Positions 16,267 through 26,384 of a stretch of DNA of 64,000 nucleotides are shown here, in pieces. The notes below the pieces were generated by a model, which was given only the letters and a program-made list of their open reading frames with translations, had not been told where the DNA came from and did not search any database. Made by a program: the position numbers and the translations under genes. The stretch comes from Perlucidibaca aquatica (GTDB lineage: Bacteria > Pseudomonadota > Gammaproteobacteria > Pseudomonadales > Moraxellaceae), in contig NZ_LZDB01000002.1 in assembly GCF_001676655.1 (NCBI RefSeq), positions 682,001-746,000 on the forward strand. Reading direction: 5' to 3'. Within the stretch, counting starts at the first letter, position 1. The number at the start of each line of letters is the position of its first letter.

Positions 16267-16733
16267 CCTAAGCCTTGCACGGCTTGCAAGACCTCGGCGG
16301 CATGGCCATCGGCTTTCACCTTGCGCCACGCCTGCCGCAACTGACCTTGACCATCCACTAAAAACGTACTGCGCTCAATGCCCTGCACTTGTTTGCCGTA
16401 CATATTTTTGGTTTTGATGACATCGAAGATACGGCAAAGCGCTTCATCGCTATCGCTGAGGAGCTGAAACGGAAAGCACTCATTCGCGCGAAACTTTTCA
16501 TGCAGTTTCAGGGTGTCGCGGGACACGCCGAAAATCTCGCAGTTCAGCGCTTGGAATTGTGCGTAGAGTTCCCGAAATTGCTGACCCTCTAGCGTGCAGC
16601 CAGGTGTGGCATCTTTCGGATAGAAGTACAGCACATAGGTTTTACCCGCCAAAGATTCCGAGCTGACCTCAGCCAATTCGCCCGTGCTGGCAACGGAAAA
16701 AGCAGGAATGGTCTGACCGATTTCAAGTGTCAT
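16263..16733 (-). CDS. bcp: Thiol peroxidase Bcp/PrxQ
   Basis: Cytoplasmic peroxiredoxin reducing hydrogen peroxide and organic peroxides. From ATG 16733 it has 156 residues. The peroxidatic site PKDATPGCTLEGQQF is clear. The resolving-cysteine position four residues later is occupied by E in CTLEG, so it may be a 1-Cys type or use a distal Cys (ALNCEIFGVS or EALCRIF). It follows gcvR by 10 bases, the same pairing as in E. coli. Confidence 0.93.
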   Translation of the reverse strand: MTLEIGQTIPAFSVASTGELAEVSSESLAGKTYVLYFYPKDATPGCTLEGQQFRELYAQFQALNCEIFGVSRDTLKLHEKFRANECFPFQLLSDSDEALCRIFDVIKTKNMYGKQVQGIERSTFLVDGQGQLRQAWRKVKADGHAAEVLQAVQGLG

Positions 16734-16743
16734 ATGCAGTGGC

Positions 16744-17286
16744 TCAGGCCTTAAAGGGCTCAATGATGGCGTCTAAATTACGGTCATCACAGAAAATCAT
16801 GAAGCTCTCGCGCAAGCTGGCGATGTGCACGCTGGCTGGGATATTCACGGTCATGGACAGCGCAAACATTTGCGAGCCCGTGTGAGGGGCGGCGTAGGTA
16901 TTGGTTTCCATGGCTTCAATATTGATGCCTTGGCTGGCAAAGAAATTGGCAATTTCATGCACGATGCCGGGGTTGTCCAACGCAATAACGTGCACGTTGT
17001 AGGGAATGGCTTGCTTCTGCGGCGCGCGCGACTCTGTTCGCTTGGAGATGACCTCTAAGTTGAGTCGACGCCCCAGCGCTGGCAGCTGCACTTCTAATTT
17101 TGCAATGGCGTCCCAGGTGCCTGAAACCATCATGATGATGGCGAACTCCTGGCCCATCACAATCATGCGCGAGTCGGCGATATTGCAACGGCAATCGCTG
17201 GCAACACGAGCCAATTCATCAATGATGCCGGTTTTGTCGGCGCCGAGTGCAGAGATAACAAGAAAGTGTTCGGAATCGGGTTTCAT
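16744..17286 (-). CDS. gcvR: Glycine cleavage system repressor GcvR-like, double ACT domain
   Basis: A 180-residue protein with two ACT domains (FLVISALGADKTGIIDELAR near the N-terminus; VHVIALDNPGIVHEIANFFA in the second half). In E. coli GcvR binds glycine and restrains GcvA. The gcvR-bcp order supports orthology. ATG 17286 is preferred to the in-frame GTG three codons upstream. Confidence 0.88.
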   Translation of the reverse strand: MKPDSEHFLVISALGADKTGIIDELARVASDCRCNIADSRMIVMGQEFAIIMMVSGTWDAIAKLEVQLPALGRRLNLEVISKRTESRAPQKQAIPYNVHVIALDNPGIVHEIANFFASQGINIEAMETNTYAAPHTGSQMFALSMTVNIPASVHIASLRESFMIFCDDRNLDAIIEPFKA

Positions 17287-17367
17287 AACAGCCACTCGTT
17301 AACGGTTGCCCAGAGTCTAGTCGTCACCTTGCTTGCTCGCCAGAGGGCAAGACGACGAACAGTGGAA

Positions 17368-18048
17368 TTAAAACGGATTCGCTTGATAGCGCGTTGGGTC
17401 AGTCACACCGGCATCATCAAAACCTTTGCGACGCAGGCGACACGAGTCGCAGCGGCCACAGGCATGGCCTTCAATATCCGCCTGATAGCACGAAACGGTT
17501 AAGGCATAGTCCACCCCTAGAGCCATGCCTAAGCGAATAATTTCGGCCTTGGTGAGGTGCATGAGCGGCGTTTCTAAGGTCAGCGGTTGGCCTTCCACGG
17601 CGGCTTTCGTGGCTAAGTTAGCCATGTGTTCAAACGCAGCGATAAATTCGGGGCGGCAGTCGGGGTAGCCGGAGTAATCCACCGCGTTCACACCAATAAA
17701 AATATGTCGGGCTTGCGTGACTTCGGCCAGACCCAAAGCAAACGAGAGGAACACCGTATTGCGCGCGGGCACATAGGTCACCGGAATGCCGGTGGTTTCA
17801 CTTTCCGGCACGGCGATGCGGTTGTCGGTGAGGGCTGAGCCGCCCATTTGACCGATCTCTAAGCGCATGGTGCGATGATCATTAACGCCCATGGCCTTGG
17901 CTAAACGCACCGAGGCAGCGAGTTCAGCATTATGGCGTTGACCGTAATCAAAGCTGAGCGCCGTGATGCTATAGCCCTGAGATTTGGCTAAGGCAAGGCA
18001 AGTGGCGGAGTCGAGCCCGCCCGATAACAAAACAATCGCATGCGGCAT
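17368..18048 (-). CDS. queC: 7-cyano-7-deazaguanine synthase QueC
   Basis: ATP-dependent ligase that converts CDG to preQ0 in queuosine synthesis. The 226 residues start with the PP-loop [20 protein letters not shown]. They end in the zinc site [20 protein letters not shown]. Standard length. It lies three bases after queE, so the two steps are made from one message at the end of the tol-pal run. Confidence 0.96.
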   Translation of the reverse strand: MPHAIVLLSGGLDSATCLALAKSQGYSITALSFDYGQRHNAELAASVRLAKAMGVNDHRTMRLEIGQMGGSALTDNRIAVPESETTGIPVTYVPARNTVFLSFALGLAEVTQARHIFIGVNAVDYSGYPDCRPEFIAAFEHMANLATKAAVEGQPLTLETPLMHLTKAEIIRLGMALGVDYALTVSCYQADIEGHACGRCDSCRLRRKGFDDAGVTDPTRYQANPF

Positions 18049-18051
18049 AGT

Positions 18052-18711
18052 TCAGTGTCCGGGCGCGTTATTCCAAAGGTATTTATGTAGCTGAACTTGC
18101 AGCCTGACCGGTAAGCGATCCGCCAATATCCACTCTGCTAACTGACGCGGTGCCAGGGTGTCATGACCCGGTGAAAACAGCACATCGCTCACGCGGGAGT
18201 ACAAATCATATTGATCGCATTGCAGCCGCGCCCAGTCATAGTCTTGCTTATCACAGATGACAAATTTGACTTGGTCGTTCGCCGTGAGGTGAGCCACGTT
18301 CTCATAACGATTGCGCTGTACTTCACCTGAGCCGGGCGCTTTTAGGTCCATGACCTTAACCACGCGTGGGTCCACCGCATCGACCGCTAAAGCGCCACTG
18401 GTTTCTAGCGATACTTCGTAACCGGCATCACACAGTGCCGTGAGCAGGGGCAGGCATTCGGGTTGGGCCAAGGGTTCGCCACCTGTAACGGTGACATAGC
18501 CAGCACGATACTGGGCCACTTCAGCCAAAATAGCCGAGAGTGTCCACTGGGTGCCGCCTTGAAAAGCGTAGGCGGTGTCACACCAAACGCAGCGCAGCGG
18601 GCAGCCCGTGAGCCGCACAAAAACGGTAGGGCGGCCAACGGTTCGCGCCTCACCCTGCAACGAATGAAAGATTTCGGTAAGCCGCAGGGTAGGTTCGGAT
18701 TGGCTCATCAT
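18052..18711 (-). CDS. queE: 7-carboxy-7-deazaguanine synthase QueE (radical SAM)
   Basis: Radical SAM enzyme forming CDG from carboxytetrahydropterin. The cluster motif CPLRCVWC gives cysteines 37, 41 and 44 (CX3CX2C). The conserved TVTGGEPLAQPECLPLL segment follows. 219 residues. The start overlaps the cpoB stop (ATGA); a second ATG directly follows the first. Confidence 0.95.
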   Translation of the reverse strand: MMSQSEPTLRLTEIFHSLQGEARTVGRPTVFVRLTGCPLRCVWCDTAYAFQGGTQWTLSAILAEVAQYRAGYVTVTGGEPLAQPECLPLLTALCDAGYEVSLETSGALAVDAVDPRVVKVMDLKAPGSGEVQRNRYENVAHLTANDQVKFVICDKQDYDWARLQCDQYDLYSRVSDVLFSPGHDTLAPRQLAEWILADRLPVRLQVQLHKYLWNNAPGH

Positions 18712-19646
18712 TTCGCCGGGTTTTGATCAAGAAAGGATTGCGCGAGGCGTGCTTCCGGGCTGCCCGGAAACTGCTTCAGCAATTTAGTCATCCAGTTTTT
18801 GGCGGCGGCTTTATCGCCTTGCAAGTCTGCGATGGTGCCGAGTTTGTAGTAGGCCGAGGCCACTTTAGGGCTGGCACTGAAGTCGCGCAGCACGCGCTGG
18901 AAATTAGCTTCTGCTTTTGCATAGTCTGCCGGTTCAGCCGCTAGGTAAAACTCGCCTAACCAGTAAAACGCATTCGGGGCGAAGACACTGTCTGGGAAGT
19001 TTTCCAGAAAGCGCGTCATGGACACAATGGCAGGTGCGGCACCATCACGGCGGAAGGTTTGGTACGCAGCCAAATAGGCCGATTTTTGGCGCTCAATCTC
19101 TTCGGTGGTGAGCTCAGCTTTAGGCTTACTGGCAATCACAACTGGGGCGGCGCTGGGCTCCGTTGGCTGAACCTGAGGCGCGGGCTCACTAGGTGCAACG
19201 GGCGCTGGTGCGGGCTCTGCCACCGGTTTGCTGAGCTGTTCTAAGCGTTGGTCCAAGTCGGTGTAACGCGTGCGTAAGTCACTTTGCAAACGCTCAATGA
19301 GTTGCTGTTGCTCTTCCGTTGTACCTTGAAGTCTCGCCACCGTAGCTCGTAGCTCTTCGATTTGCTGAAACATATCCCACGCAGGGTTAACGGCAACTGG
19401 TGCGACTTTAGCAGGCGCTGGTGCTGGTGCTTTGACCAAAGCAGGAGCGGGCGCGGGTTCGGTCGCCTGCACGGGTCTAGGTTCTGGCTCTGGCTTTGGC
19501 TCTGGCTTAACAACGGGCGCAGGCTCTGCATTGGTGCTTAAGGGGCGCTGCTCAATTTCAATAGCGTAAGCTGAGCTCAGAAGCAGGGTGCTGGATAAAA
19601 CGAGGCTGGATGCTAGTTTATTCAGCATAAAGGGTGCGGAACGCAT
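18708..19646 (-). CDS. cpoB: Tol-Pal associated periplasmic protein CpoB (YbgF)
   Basis: Periplasmic protein that coordinates PBP1B with Tol-Pal during outer-membrane constriction. The 312 residues comprise a signal peptide (to about SSAYA), a Pro/Ala-rich stretch, a trimerising coiled coil (EELRATVARLQGTTEEQQQL), a second Pro/Ala linker and a C-terminal TPR domain (AYQTFRRDG, then FYWLGEFYLA). GGAGACGAT before ATG 19646 supports the start. The Pro-rich linkers are longer than in E. coli. Confidence 0.93.
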   Translation of the reverse strand: MRSAPFMLNKLASSLVLSSTLLLSSAYAIEIEQRPLSTNAEPAPVVKPEPKPEPEPRPVQATEPAPAPALVKAPAPAPAKVAPVAVNPAWDMFQQIEELRATVARLQGTTEEQQQLIERLQSDLRTRYTDLDQRLEQLSKPVAEPAPAPVAPSEPAPQVQPTEPSAAPVVIASKPKAELTTEEIERQKSAYLAAYQTFRRDGAAPAIVSMTRFLENFPDSVFAPNAFYWLGEFYLAAEPADYAKAEANFQRVLRDFSASPKVASAYYKLGTIADLQGDKAAAKNWMTKLLKQFPGSPEARLAQSFLDQNPAK

Positions 19647-19683
19647 ATCGTCTCCGAGTCAAAAGCAAGTACTGCAAATGATA

Positions 19684-19701
19684 AACGGGCCGAAGCCCGT
19701 T
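19684..19701 (-). terminator. UUCG-capped hairpin between pal and cpoB
   Basis: On the minus strand AACGGGC-TTCG-GCCCGTT forms a 7-bp stem with a stable tetraloop, followed by a short weak T-rich stretch. It probably attenuates read-through from pal into cpoB, or protects the pal message 3' end, rather than terminating fully. Confidence 0.55.
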
Positions 19702-19728
19702 ATCGTGAAACAAAATGACTTTTTTCAG

Positions 19729-20382
19729 TTATTGCGCAGTGTAGTCGAGTTCTACGCGGCGGTTTTTGGCCCAGGACTCTTCATCGCTGCCATCCGCTGC
19801 GGGCTTTTCTTTGCCGTAGCTCACCACACTCAGTTGATCCGCCGAAACACCTAAGCCCACCAGGTAGCGAGCCACCGCATTGGCACGACGCTCACCCAGC
19901 GCCAAGTTGTACTCGCGGGTACCGCGCTCATCGGTGTGACCACCAAGCTGCAACTTCGCTGCTGAATTGCCTTTCAGGTACTGGGCATGAGCATTCAAGC
20001 CACCGTAGGACAGGGCAGTGATGTCGCTCAGGTTAGTGCCGAAGTAGAAGACACGAATTTTCAGCAAATCGTTTAACGCACCAGCAGTGTTAGCGGTAGT
20101 TGCGCTTGAAATGGCTTGAGGTTCAATCACAGAGCCTTCAATCGGGCTGGCCAAGTTGGCAGAACCGGTTTCTGGCGCTTCTGGTGCTGCCTCTGCAATC
20201 AGGCCGGGGTTGGGCTCAGCTTCTGGCGTTGCCGGGATGGCTTCAACCGCAGGAGCAGGCGGGAGGTTTTCAAACTGGCTGTCATCATTAGGGTTGATCG
20301 CCCGCGGGCCACGAAACGTAGAACAAGCAGCCATGCTAATGGCGAGCGTCGCGATGGTTACGATTTGAGCAGTTTTTTTCAT
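19729..20382 (-). CDS. pal: Peptidoglycan-associated lipoprotein Pal
   Basis: Outer-membrane lipoprotein that binds peptidoglycan and TolB. From ATG 20382, behind an AGGAG site, it has 217 residues. It starts with a lipoprotein signal with lipobox SMAAC (Cys20), then a long Pro/Ala/Glu linker and an OmpA-like domain (LQLGGHTDERGTREYNLALG, then RRVELDYTAQ). The linker is clearly longer than in E. coli Pal. Confidence 0.96.
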   Translation of the reverse strand: MKKTAQIVTIATLAISMAACSTFRGPRAINPNDDSQFENLPPAPAVEAIPATPEAEPNPGLIAEAAPEAPETGSANLASPIEGSVIEPQAISSATTANTAGALNDLLKIRVFYFGTNLSDITALSYGGLNAHAQYLKGNSAAKLQLGGHTDERGTREYNLALGERRANAVARYLVGLGVSADQLSVVSYGKEKPAADGSDEESWAKNRRVELDYTAQ

Positions 20383-20464
20383 GTTCACGTTAAGCTCCTT
20401 AGGGCTCTTTATTCTTACTTGAATCAAAGGTTAATAATGGGGTGGACGGTATCTGACTTAAGCG

Positions 20465-21772
20465 TCAGCGTAAATAGGGAGACCATACCGGTTCACGAAC
20501 TTCTCCATCAACAGCGGGTAGGCGGAGCTTGAAGCGGCCATCCAGCGACATGATGCCCAATACGCCTTTATTACCCTTACGAGTGGCATAGACAACCATT
20601 TTACTGTTGGGGGAGAAGCTTGGGGACTCATCCAGCGGCGTGTCGGTCAGCGTGCTGAAGATGCCATTGCTGAGGTCTTGCAGTGCAATGGTGTAATTAT
20701 TGCCGCCCGCCTGATGCACCATGGCTAAGTGGCGATCATTGGGGCTGATATCGGCGCGGGCATTAAATTTTCCTATAAACGTCAAACGCTTGGTATCGCC
20801 GGTGGCAATGTTCAAACGATAAATCTGTGGGCCACCACTGCGATCAGACGTGAACACGAGCGACTTACCATCGCTGGTCCAGCGCGGCTCAGTATCAATC
20901 GCCGGGTTATTCGTGAGTCGCGTTAATGCATTCGTAGTGAGGTCCATGACATAAAGTTCAGGGTTGCCGTCTCGAGAGAGTGTCATGGCCATGCGTTTGC
21001 CGTCAGGTGACCAAGAGGGCGCGCCGTTTAAACCACTAAAATCGGTCAACTTGGTGCGTTGGCGAGTGCTGAGGTTCTGCACAAAAATAGCAGGCTTACG
21101 ACTTTCGAAAGAGACGTAGGCAATTTGTCGGGCGCTCGGTGACCATGTCGGTGAAAGAATAGGCTCCACTGAGTCGAGCAGGGTCACTTGCCGCGCCCCA
21201 TCAATGTCGGAAAGCTCCAAGCGATACCGCTTTCGGCCATCTCGGTTGTACTGATTTACATACAAAATTTTGGTGGCAAAAATGCCGGGCTCGCCCGTGG
21301 CCTGCTTATAAATTTTGTCGGCAATGTAATGGGCAGCATCGCGAGCGCGACCCGAATCTACGGTAAAAGTTTCGCCTAAAACGCGTTCTAAGCCACCGCG
21401 TTTAAGTAGTTCGTAACGATAACTTAAGCGCCCATCGGGTAAGCGACTAACGCTACCGACCACAATATAGTCAGCAGGAACGCTCTGCCAAACACTGGGT
21501 AAAATTTCTGCACTGCTCGAGGGGAGGGAAGGCAGCTTGCTGCGCTCCACCACATTAAATGAGCCGCTACGATCGAGGTCCGCGGCAATAATGGCGCCGG
21601 TATTGTCGGCACTCTGAACGCCGCCAAAGGGCACGACCGCAATCGGTGTGGCTTCGTTTAAACGCTGGGTAATTTCAATTGTTAAGGCAGCATTAGCTAG
21701 GCTAGCTGCACTGATGCCGCATGCGAGTAGACAAAATTTGAGTAAGCCGAATGGGCGGGTGAGCATAATCAT
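20465..21772 (-). CDS. tolB: Tol-Pal system beta-propeller protein TolB
   Basis: Periplasmic protein of 435 residues shuttling between Pal and TolA. It has a signal peptide ending near SLANA, an N-terminal alpha/beta domain (LTIEITQRLNEATPIAVVPF) and a six-bladed propeller with repeated SPSW/SPDG motifs (GAPSWSPDGKRMAMTLSRDG, then TEPRWTSDGKSLVFTSDRSG). The start overlaps the tolA stop (ATGA); ATG 21766 is an alternative with a better placed GGAGGA. Confidence 0.97.
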   Translation of the reverse strand: MIMLTRPFGLLKFCLLACGISAASLANAALTIEITQRLNEATPIAVVPFGGVQSADNTGAIIAADLDRSGSFNVVERSKLPSLPSSSAEILPSVWQSVPADYIVVGSVSRLPDGRLSYRYELLKRGGLERVLGETFTVDSGRARDAAHYIADKIYKQATGEPGIFATKILYVNQYNRDGRKRYRLELSDIDGARQVTLLDSVEPILSPTWSPSARQIAYVSFESRKPAIFVQNLSTRQRTKLTDFSGLNGAPSWSPDGKRMAMTLSRDGNPELYVMDLTTNALTRLTNNPAIDTEPRWTSDGKSLVFTSDRSGGPQIYRLNIATGDTKRLTFIGKFNARADISPNDRHLAMVHQAGGNNYTIALQDLSNGIFSTLTDTPLDESPSFSPNSKMVVYATRKGNKGVLGIMSLDGRFKLRLPAVDGEVREPVWSPYLR

Positions 21773-22599
21773 TCCTCCGGCTTGAACTTGAGCAGTAACA
21801 CTTTAAATTGCTCGCGAAATAAAACAGCATCTGACGGAACGGGTAAAGGGTTAGCGCGGTTGACCGCATCTTTAGCACTTTCATCAAATGCATCGTTACC
21901 GCTGGACTTTACCACGACCACTGAGGCGACTTCGCCACCTGGCAGCAAGGTAATGCGCAGTTCGGTCATTAATTTGCCAGAAACAGCCGCAGGTCTGCGC
22001 CAATTACTTTTAACTTTTCGATTAATGGCCAGTTGGAATTGTCCAATCTGAGCACTGAGCAATCTGGCTCGTTCTTTTGCTGCATCGGCAGCAATGGCGT
22101 CGGCTTCCGCTTTCAGGGCATCAGCTAATGCTTGCTGACGTGCCTCTGCCTCGCGTTGCTTTCGCGCGGTCGCTTGCGCTTCGGCGAGACGTTTAGTTTC
22201 TTGCTCTACCGCTTCTAGCTCCTCATCGACAGGTTCAATGATGGGCTTAGGCTTCGCTGGCACGGTTGGCTTGGGTTCGACCTTGGGCTCTGTCTTAGGT
22301 GTGGGCTTAGCTGTGGGCTTAGGCGTAGGTAAAGGGACTTTTTTAGGCTCGGGTTTGGGCTCAGGCTTAGGCAAGGGTTTCGGCGCGGGCGACTCAACAG
22401 GGGTCGTTGCGACAGGCTCGATGGGTGTGCTGGTCATGGGCGCTTCGGTAGCCATCGCTGCGGGTGCCGACATCAAAATAGCCTGCATGACTTTGGGCGG
22501 CTCAGGCAACGATGCCGGTTTTGCATAGACCCAAAACAGCGCCAGCACGACGCCGTGCAGCAAAAGCGATAACAGAATGTTGGGCAGTGACAGCTTCAT
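21769..22599 (-). CDS. tolA: Tol-Pal system inner-membrane bridging protein TolA
   Basis: Anchored by one N-terminal helix (ILLSLLLHGVVLALFWVY), TolA spans the periplasm and carries energy from TolQR to TolB-Pal. After the helix comes a long Pro/Lys/Glu-rich segment of PKPEPKPEP type, then a short charged Ala-rich helix and the C-terminal TonB-like domain (VKSNWRRPAAVSGKLMTELR, then FDESAKDAVNRANPLPVP). 276 residues; the helical domain is shorter than in E. coli. Confidence 0.95.
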   Translation of the reverse strand: MKLSLPNILLSLLLHGVVLALFWVYAKPASLPEPPKVMQAILMSAPAAMATEAPMTSTPIEPVATTPVESPAPKPLPKPEPKPEPKKVPLPTPKPTAKPTPKTEPKVEPKPTVPAKPKPIIEPVDEELEAVEQETKRLAEAQATARKQREAEARQQALADALKAEADAIAADAAKERARLLSAQIGQFQLAINRKVKSNWRRPAAVSGKLMTELRITLLPGGEVASVVVVKSSGNDAFDESAKDAVNRANPLPVPSDAVLFREQFKVLLLKFKPEE

Positions 22600-22607
22600 T
22601 TAGACAA

Positions 22608-23054
22608 TCATTGGGCGCTGGGCAATTCAGTCAACAGACCGACTTGCTTCACCCCGCCTTGTTGCAACGAAGACATCAGCTCAATCACGCGGCCATAGCC
22701 GACTTCGCGATCGCCATTGACCAGCACTGGCACATCGCCACGCACTTCACGAAGCGCTCGAATTTCGGCGGGCAGGCTTTCAGGGCTGACCGGATGACGC
22801 GACTCCGGATCAGACTGTAGCCAAAAGCTGCCATCCGCTTTCACGGTCACAATGAGTGGCTGTTGATCTTTCAGGCTAAGCGCATCGGCTTCGGCTTGTG
22901 GCAGATCGACCTCTATGCCCTGCGTCAGCATGGGCGCAGTAATCATGAAAATCACTAACAGCACCAACATGACATCGATATACGGCACGACGTTCATTTC
23001 AGCCATGGGGGCTTTGCGTTCCCGCCGGAATTGGCTCTTGAGGCTCATGATCAA
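22608..23054 (-). CDS. tolR: Tol-Pal proton-channel subunit TolR
   Basis: ExbD-family protein (148 residues) with one membrane helix near residues 23-45 carrying the proton-path Asp27 (NVVPYIDVMLVLLVIFMITA). A periplasmic domain ending LLTELPSAQ follows. It overlaps tolQ by four bases. Confidence 0.96.
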   Translation of the reverse strand: MIMSLKSQFRRERKAPMAEMNVVPYIDVMLVLLVIFMITAPMLTQGIEVDLPQAEADALSLKDQQPLIVTVKADGSFWLQSDPESRHPVSPESLPAEIRALREVRGDVPVLVNGDREVGYGRVIELMSSLQQGGVKQVGLLTELPSAQ

Positions 23055-23734
23055 CGTCCGGCGTGGGCTTCGCGATGCAAGATGGTACTGAGCTCTTCAG
23101 CAAAAATTTCGTAGCGCGATAACAGGGTGTTGCTGCGGGCAGCAAAGCGGTTGTAAGCGAGTACGGCGGGAATGGCAGCAAATAGGCCGATGGCAGTAGC
23201 AATAAGTGCTTCGGCAATGCCAGGAGCAACGACCGCCAAGGTGGCTTGTTGCACTTTAGCCAGGCCAATAAAGGAGGTCATGATGCCCCAGACGGTACCG
23301 AACAGACCCACATAGGGGCTGGTAGATCCTACGCTGGCGAGAAAGGGCAGTTGAGCTTCTAACTTACTTTGCTCCACGCTAAGGGAGATACGCAGCGCAC
23401 GAGATACTCCCTGCATCAAGGCATCGGCATCGGCGCGCTTATCGCGTAAGCGCTGAAATTCTTGGAAGCCGGCGCGGAACAGATTTTCACAACCGGAGTC
23501 TGGATTGGGCTGATGGTTGACTTGCTCATGCAGCTGCTGCATGTCCACACCCGACCAGAAACGCTCTTCAAAGGCTTTGCTCAAGCCATCAGCACGGTGA
23601 AAGAAGCCAGAACGCTGAACAATGATGGCCCAGGAAATGACCGACGCCAGGACCAGTAACAGCATGACGGCCTGCACGACAGGGCTGGCATTAAAAATCA
23701 ATGAGGTAACGGTCATTTCAGGTGCGGCGGTCAT
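23051..23734 (-). CDS. tolQ: Tol-Pal proton-channel subunit TolQ
   Basis: ExbB/MotA-family inner-membrane protein (227 residues) with three membrane helices. The conserved third-helix region reads VVAPGIAEALIATAIGLFAA, and the second-helix segment is FLASVGSTSPYVGLFGTVWG. It is coupled to ybgC upstream and tolR downstream by ATGA overlaps. Confidence 0.96.
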   Translation of the reverse strand: MTAAPEMTVTSLIFNASPVVQAVMLLLVLASVISWAIIVQRSGFFHRADGLSKAFEERFWSGVDMQQLHEQVNHQPNPDSGCENLFRAGFQEFQRLRDKRADADALMQGVSRALRISLSVEQSKLEAQLPFLASVGSTSPYVGLFGTVWGIMTSFIGLAKVQQATLAVVAPGIAEALIATAIGLFAAIPAVLAYNRFAARSNTLLSRYEIFAEELSTILHREAHAGR

Positions 23735-24147
23735 GTCACGTTTTCCAGAGCAGTGGTCAGCAGTGCCGACAAGGTAGTGGGGAGTGCGCGTGGTTTCAAG
23801 CTAATGCGATCGACGCAGGCAACTTCGATCACTCCGCAGGCTATTTCCACGCCGTCCCGCAGAATGCGTTGACGAAAATGCAGCGAGGCTTTGCCAATTT
23901 TGGTGACTTCTGCACACGCCATTAAACTGTCATCCAAGCGGGCGGGTTGGCGATAGTCCACTTCGGCGCGCCGAACCACAAAAAATACAGGTTCGTCGCT
24001 GACTAAGTAGTGATCAAATCCTAAGTGCCGTAACCATTCGGTACGCGCTCTTTCCATAAACTTCAGAAAGTTAACGTAATAAACAATTCCGCCGGCGTCT
24101 GTATCTTCTATGTAAACCCGTAAGGGGTGTTGATATTCGGGCAGCAT
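23731..24147 (-). CDS. ybgC: Acyl-CoA/ACP thioesterase YbgC
   Basis: Hot-dog fold thioesterase (138 residues) usually first in the tol-pal operon and linked to phospholipid synthesis. The active-site motif VYIEDTDAGGIVYYVNFLKF includes the catalytic Asp17. The start base overlaps the last base of ruvB. Confidence 0.95.
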   Translation of the reverse strand: MLPEYQHPLRVYIEDTDAGGIVYYVNFLKFMERARTEWLRHLGFDHYLVSDEPVFFVVRRAEVDYRQPARLDDSLMACAEVTKIGKASLHFRQRILRDGVEIACGVIEVACVDRISLKPRALPTTLSALLTTALENVT

Positions 24148-25169
24148 CAGAGCGCGTTCCCGCTTTCCGGTGGCTTGAGGCCGAGTAGCAGCCAGCCCTG
24201 TGCACTGGCCATGCGACCTCTCGCCGTGCGCAAGATCAAGCCTTGCTGAATCAAGTAGGGTTCAATGACATCTTCCAGCGTGCCAGCATCTTCAGACAGT
24301 GCAGCCGCTAGGGATTCGACACCCACGGGGCCACCGGAAAATTTATCGATGAGCATGTGCAGAAAGCGACGGTCGAGGCCATCGAGACCTTGTGGATCCA
24401 CATCGAGCATGGCCAGTGCGGCCGCTGCGACTGTCTGACTGATAATGCCATCGGCTTTGAACTCGGCGTAATCGCGGACGCGACGCAGTAAGCGATTGGC
24501 AATGCGTGGCGTGCCGCGTGCGCGGCGGGCAATTTCGGCGGCGCCAGCAGGATCTATCTGCAAGTTCAGCAAGTGCGCCGAGCGCGACACAATGTGAGTC
24601 AGGTCAGCGACATTGTAGAACTCCAGTCGCTGCACAATGCCAAAGCGATCGCGCAACGGGGAGGTCAACAAACCCGCTCGCGTGGTCGCACCGACCAACG
24701 TAAACGGCGGCAGGTCGAGCTTGATCGAACGTGCGGCCGGGCCTTCACCGATCATGATGTCGAGTTGATAGTCTTCCATGGCCGGATAGAGGATCTCCTC
24801 CACGACCGGCGATAAGCGATGAATTTCATCGATAAACAGCACATCGCCGGCTTCGAGGTTGGTCAGCAAGGCGGCGAGATCGCCGGCGCGTTCCAGCACG
24901 GGGCCGGAGGTCGAGCGCAGCTGCCCGCCCATTTCACGAGCAATGATGTTGGCTAGGGTGGTTTTACCGAGGCCGGGTGGGCCAAAGATCAGGGTGTGAT
25001 CCAGCGCTTCGCCACGCGCATTCGCGGCACCAATAAAAATCTCCATCTGCTCGCGCACAATGGGCTGGCCGACATAATCCGCCAGGCGGGTAGGGCGGAT
25101 AGCGCGATCTATCAGTTCTTCTTGCGGCTTGCCCTGGCTGGTGATGAGGCGGTCTGACTCGATGCTCAT
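24147..25169 (-). CDS. ruvB: Holliday junction branch migration ATPase RuvB
   Basis: AAA+ motor (340 residues) driving branch migration with RuvA. It shows Walker [17 protein letters not shown], Walker [17 protein letters not shown], the sensor [10 protein letters not shown] and a C-terminal winged helix. It is coupled to ruvA by a four-base overlap. Confidence 0.98.
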   Translation of the reverse strand: MSIESDRLITSQGKPQEELIDRAIRPTRLADYVGQPIVREQMEIFIGAANARGEALDHTLIFGPPGLGKTTLANIIAREMGGQLRSTSGPVLERAGDLAALLTNLEAGDVLFIDEIHRLSPVVEEILYPAMEDYQLDIMIGEGPAARSIKLDLPPFTLVGATTRAGLLTSPLRDRFGIVQRLEFYNVADLTHIVSRSAHLLNLQIDPAGAAEIARRARGTPRIANRLLRRVRDYAEFKADGIISQTVAAAALAMLDVDPQGLDGLDRRFLHMLIDKFSGGPVGVESLAAALSEDAGTLEDVIEPYLIQQGLILRTARGRMASAQGWLLLGLKPPESGNAL

Positions 25170-25774
25170 TTCAGCAATCCTTTCAGCGCGGCACGAACCA
25201 GTTCCGCCGTTTCACTGTGCTGGCCCAAAACCGCTTTAACGGCTTTTTGTGCTTCCAACGGCTTATAACCCAGAGCCACCAAGGCGCTTTCAGCTTCTTC
25301 CTGCGGGCTGGCAGGCTCAACAAACAGCGGCGTTGCGGGTGCATTCAGCGTCACTTTCTGCACCAATTCGAGCTTGCCGATTTTATCGCGCAGCTCAATG
25401 ACTAAGCGCTCGGCGGTCTTCTTGCCCACTCCTGGAATCTTGGTCAGCATGAGCACATCCTCGCGGGCAATGCAGCCCCGGAAGGTGTCGATTTCCATGC
25501 CCGAAAGCAGCGCCAGCGCGAGCTTGGGGCCAACGCCACTGATTTTGATGAGCAGGCGAAACACTTGCAGGCTGTCGCGATCATGAAAGCCGAAGAGCTG
25601 ATGGGCATCTTCGCGCACACTCAGGTGCGTCCACAGCGTGACTGTTTCGCCGAGTGCAGGTAATTGATAGAACGTGCTCAGCGGCACATCCACTTCATAA
25701 CCCACACCATGCACATCGAGCACGACATGGGGGCTGATTTTTTCGATTAAGACACCGTTTAAACGCGCAATCAT
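25166..25774 (-). CDS. ruvA: Holliday junction binding protein RuvA
   Basis: Tetrameric junction-binding protein of 202 residues. It has the N-terminal OB fold ([12 protein letters not shown]), two HhH motifs ([37 protein letters not shown]) and a C-terminal RuvB-binding helix bundle. Confidence 0.98.
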   Translation of the reverse strand: MIARLNGVLIEKISPHVVLDVHGVGYEVDVPLSTFYQLPALGETVTLWTHLSVREDAHQLFGFHDRDSLQVFRLLIKISGVGPKLALALLSGMEIDTFRGCIAREDVLMLTKIPGVGKKTAERLVIELRDKIGKLELVQKVTLNAPATPLFVEPASPQEEAESALVALGYKPLEAQKAVKAVLGQHSETAELVRAALKGLLK

Positions 25775-25826
25775 GCCAACTCTCTTTGCGGGGCTTCAGG
25801 CTTGATGCCAGCGTAACTACTAGGGC

Positions 25827-26345
25827 TTAGCGGCCACGACCGCGGCGCAAACCCGATAAATCCATTCTAGCCAGATTTGCACTGGCGTGGGCGTGACAAA
25901 TTGCCGCAGCGAGGCCGTCGGCGGCATCGGCCTGGGGTGCTTTGTCGAGTTTTAGCAGGTGCATGACCATGTGCTGCACCTGCGCTTTTTCTGCTGCGCC
26001 GGTACCCACTACGGCCAATTTTATTTGGCGGGCGCTGTACTCGGCGACGGGGATATTCTGGCTGACCAGTGCGGCCAATGCGGCGCCGCGAGCTTGGCCA
26101 AGTTTGAGCGCGGAGTCGGCATTATTAGACAGGAATACTTGCTCAACGCTGGCTTGCGTCGGCTGCCATTGCGCGATTAGCTCGATCAGGCTGTTGAAGA
26201 TAGTTTTCACACGATCGGGCAGGGCTTGCTCGGTGTTCATACGGATGCAGCCACTGTCCACATAGCGCCAGCCTCGACCTTCGGCGGCAATGATGCCGTA
26301 GCCGGTAATCCGCGAGCCGGGATCGATGCCGATGATGATGCTCAT
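25827..26345 (-). CDS. ruvC: Holliday junction resolvase RuvC
   Basis: RNase H-fold nuclease of 172 residues cutting Holliday junctions. Acidic residues are visible in [15 protein letters not shown] (Asp8), [11 protein letters not shown] and [17 protein letters not shown]. It is the first of the ruvCAB genes, with a 52-base gap to ruvA. Confidence 0.97.
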   Translation of the reverse strand: MSIIIGIDPGSRITGYGIIAAEGRGWRYVDSGCIRMNTEQALPDRVKTIFNSLIELIAQWQPTQASVEQVFLSNNADSALKLGQARGAALAALVSQNIPVAEYSARQIKLAVVGTGAAEKAQVQHMVMHLLKLDKAPQADAADGLAAAICHAHASANLARMDLSGLRRGRGR

Positions 26346-26384
26346 GTCAGCGTTTCCGTCAGTGACATGAGCATCGAATCGGAC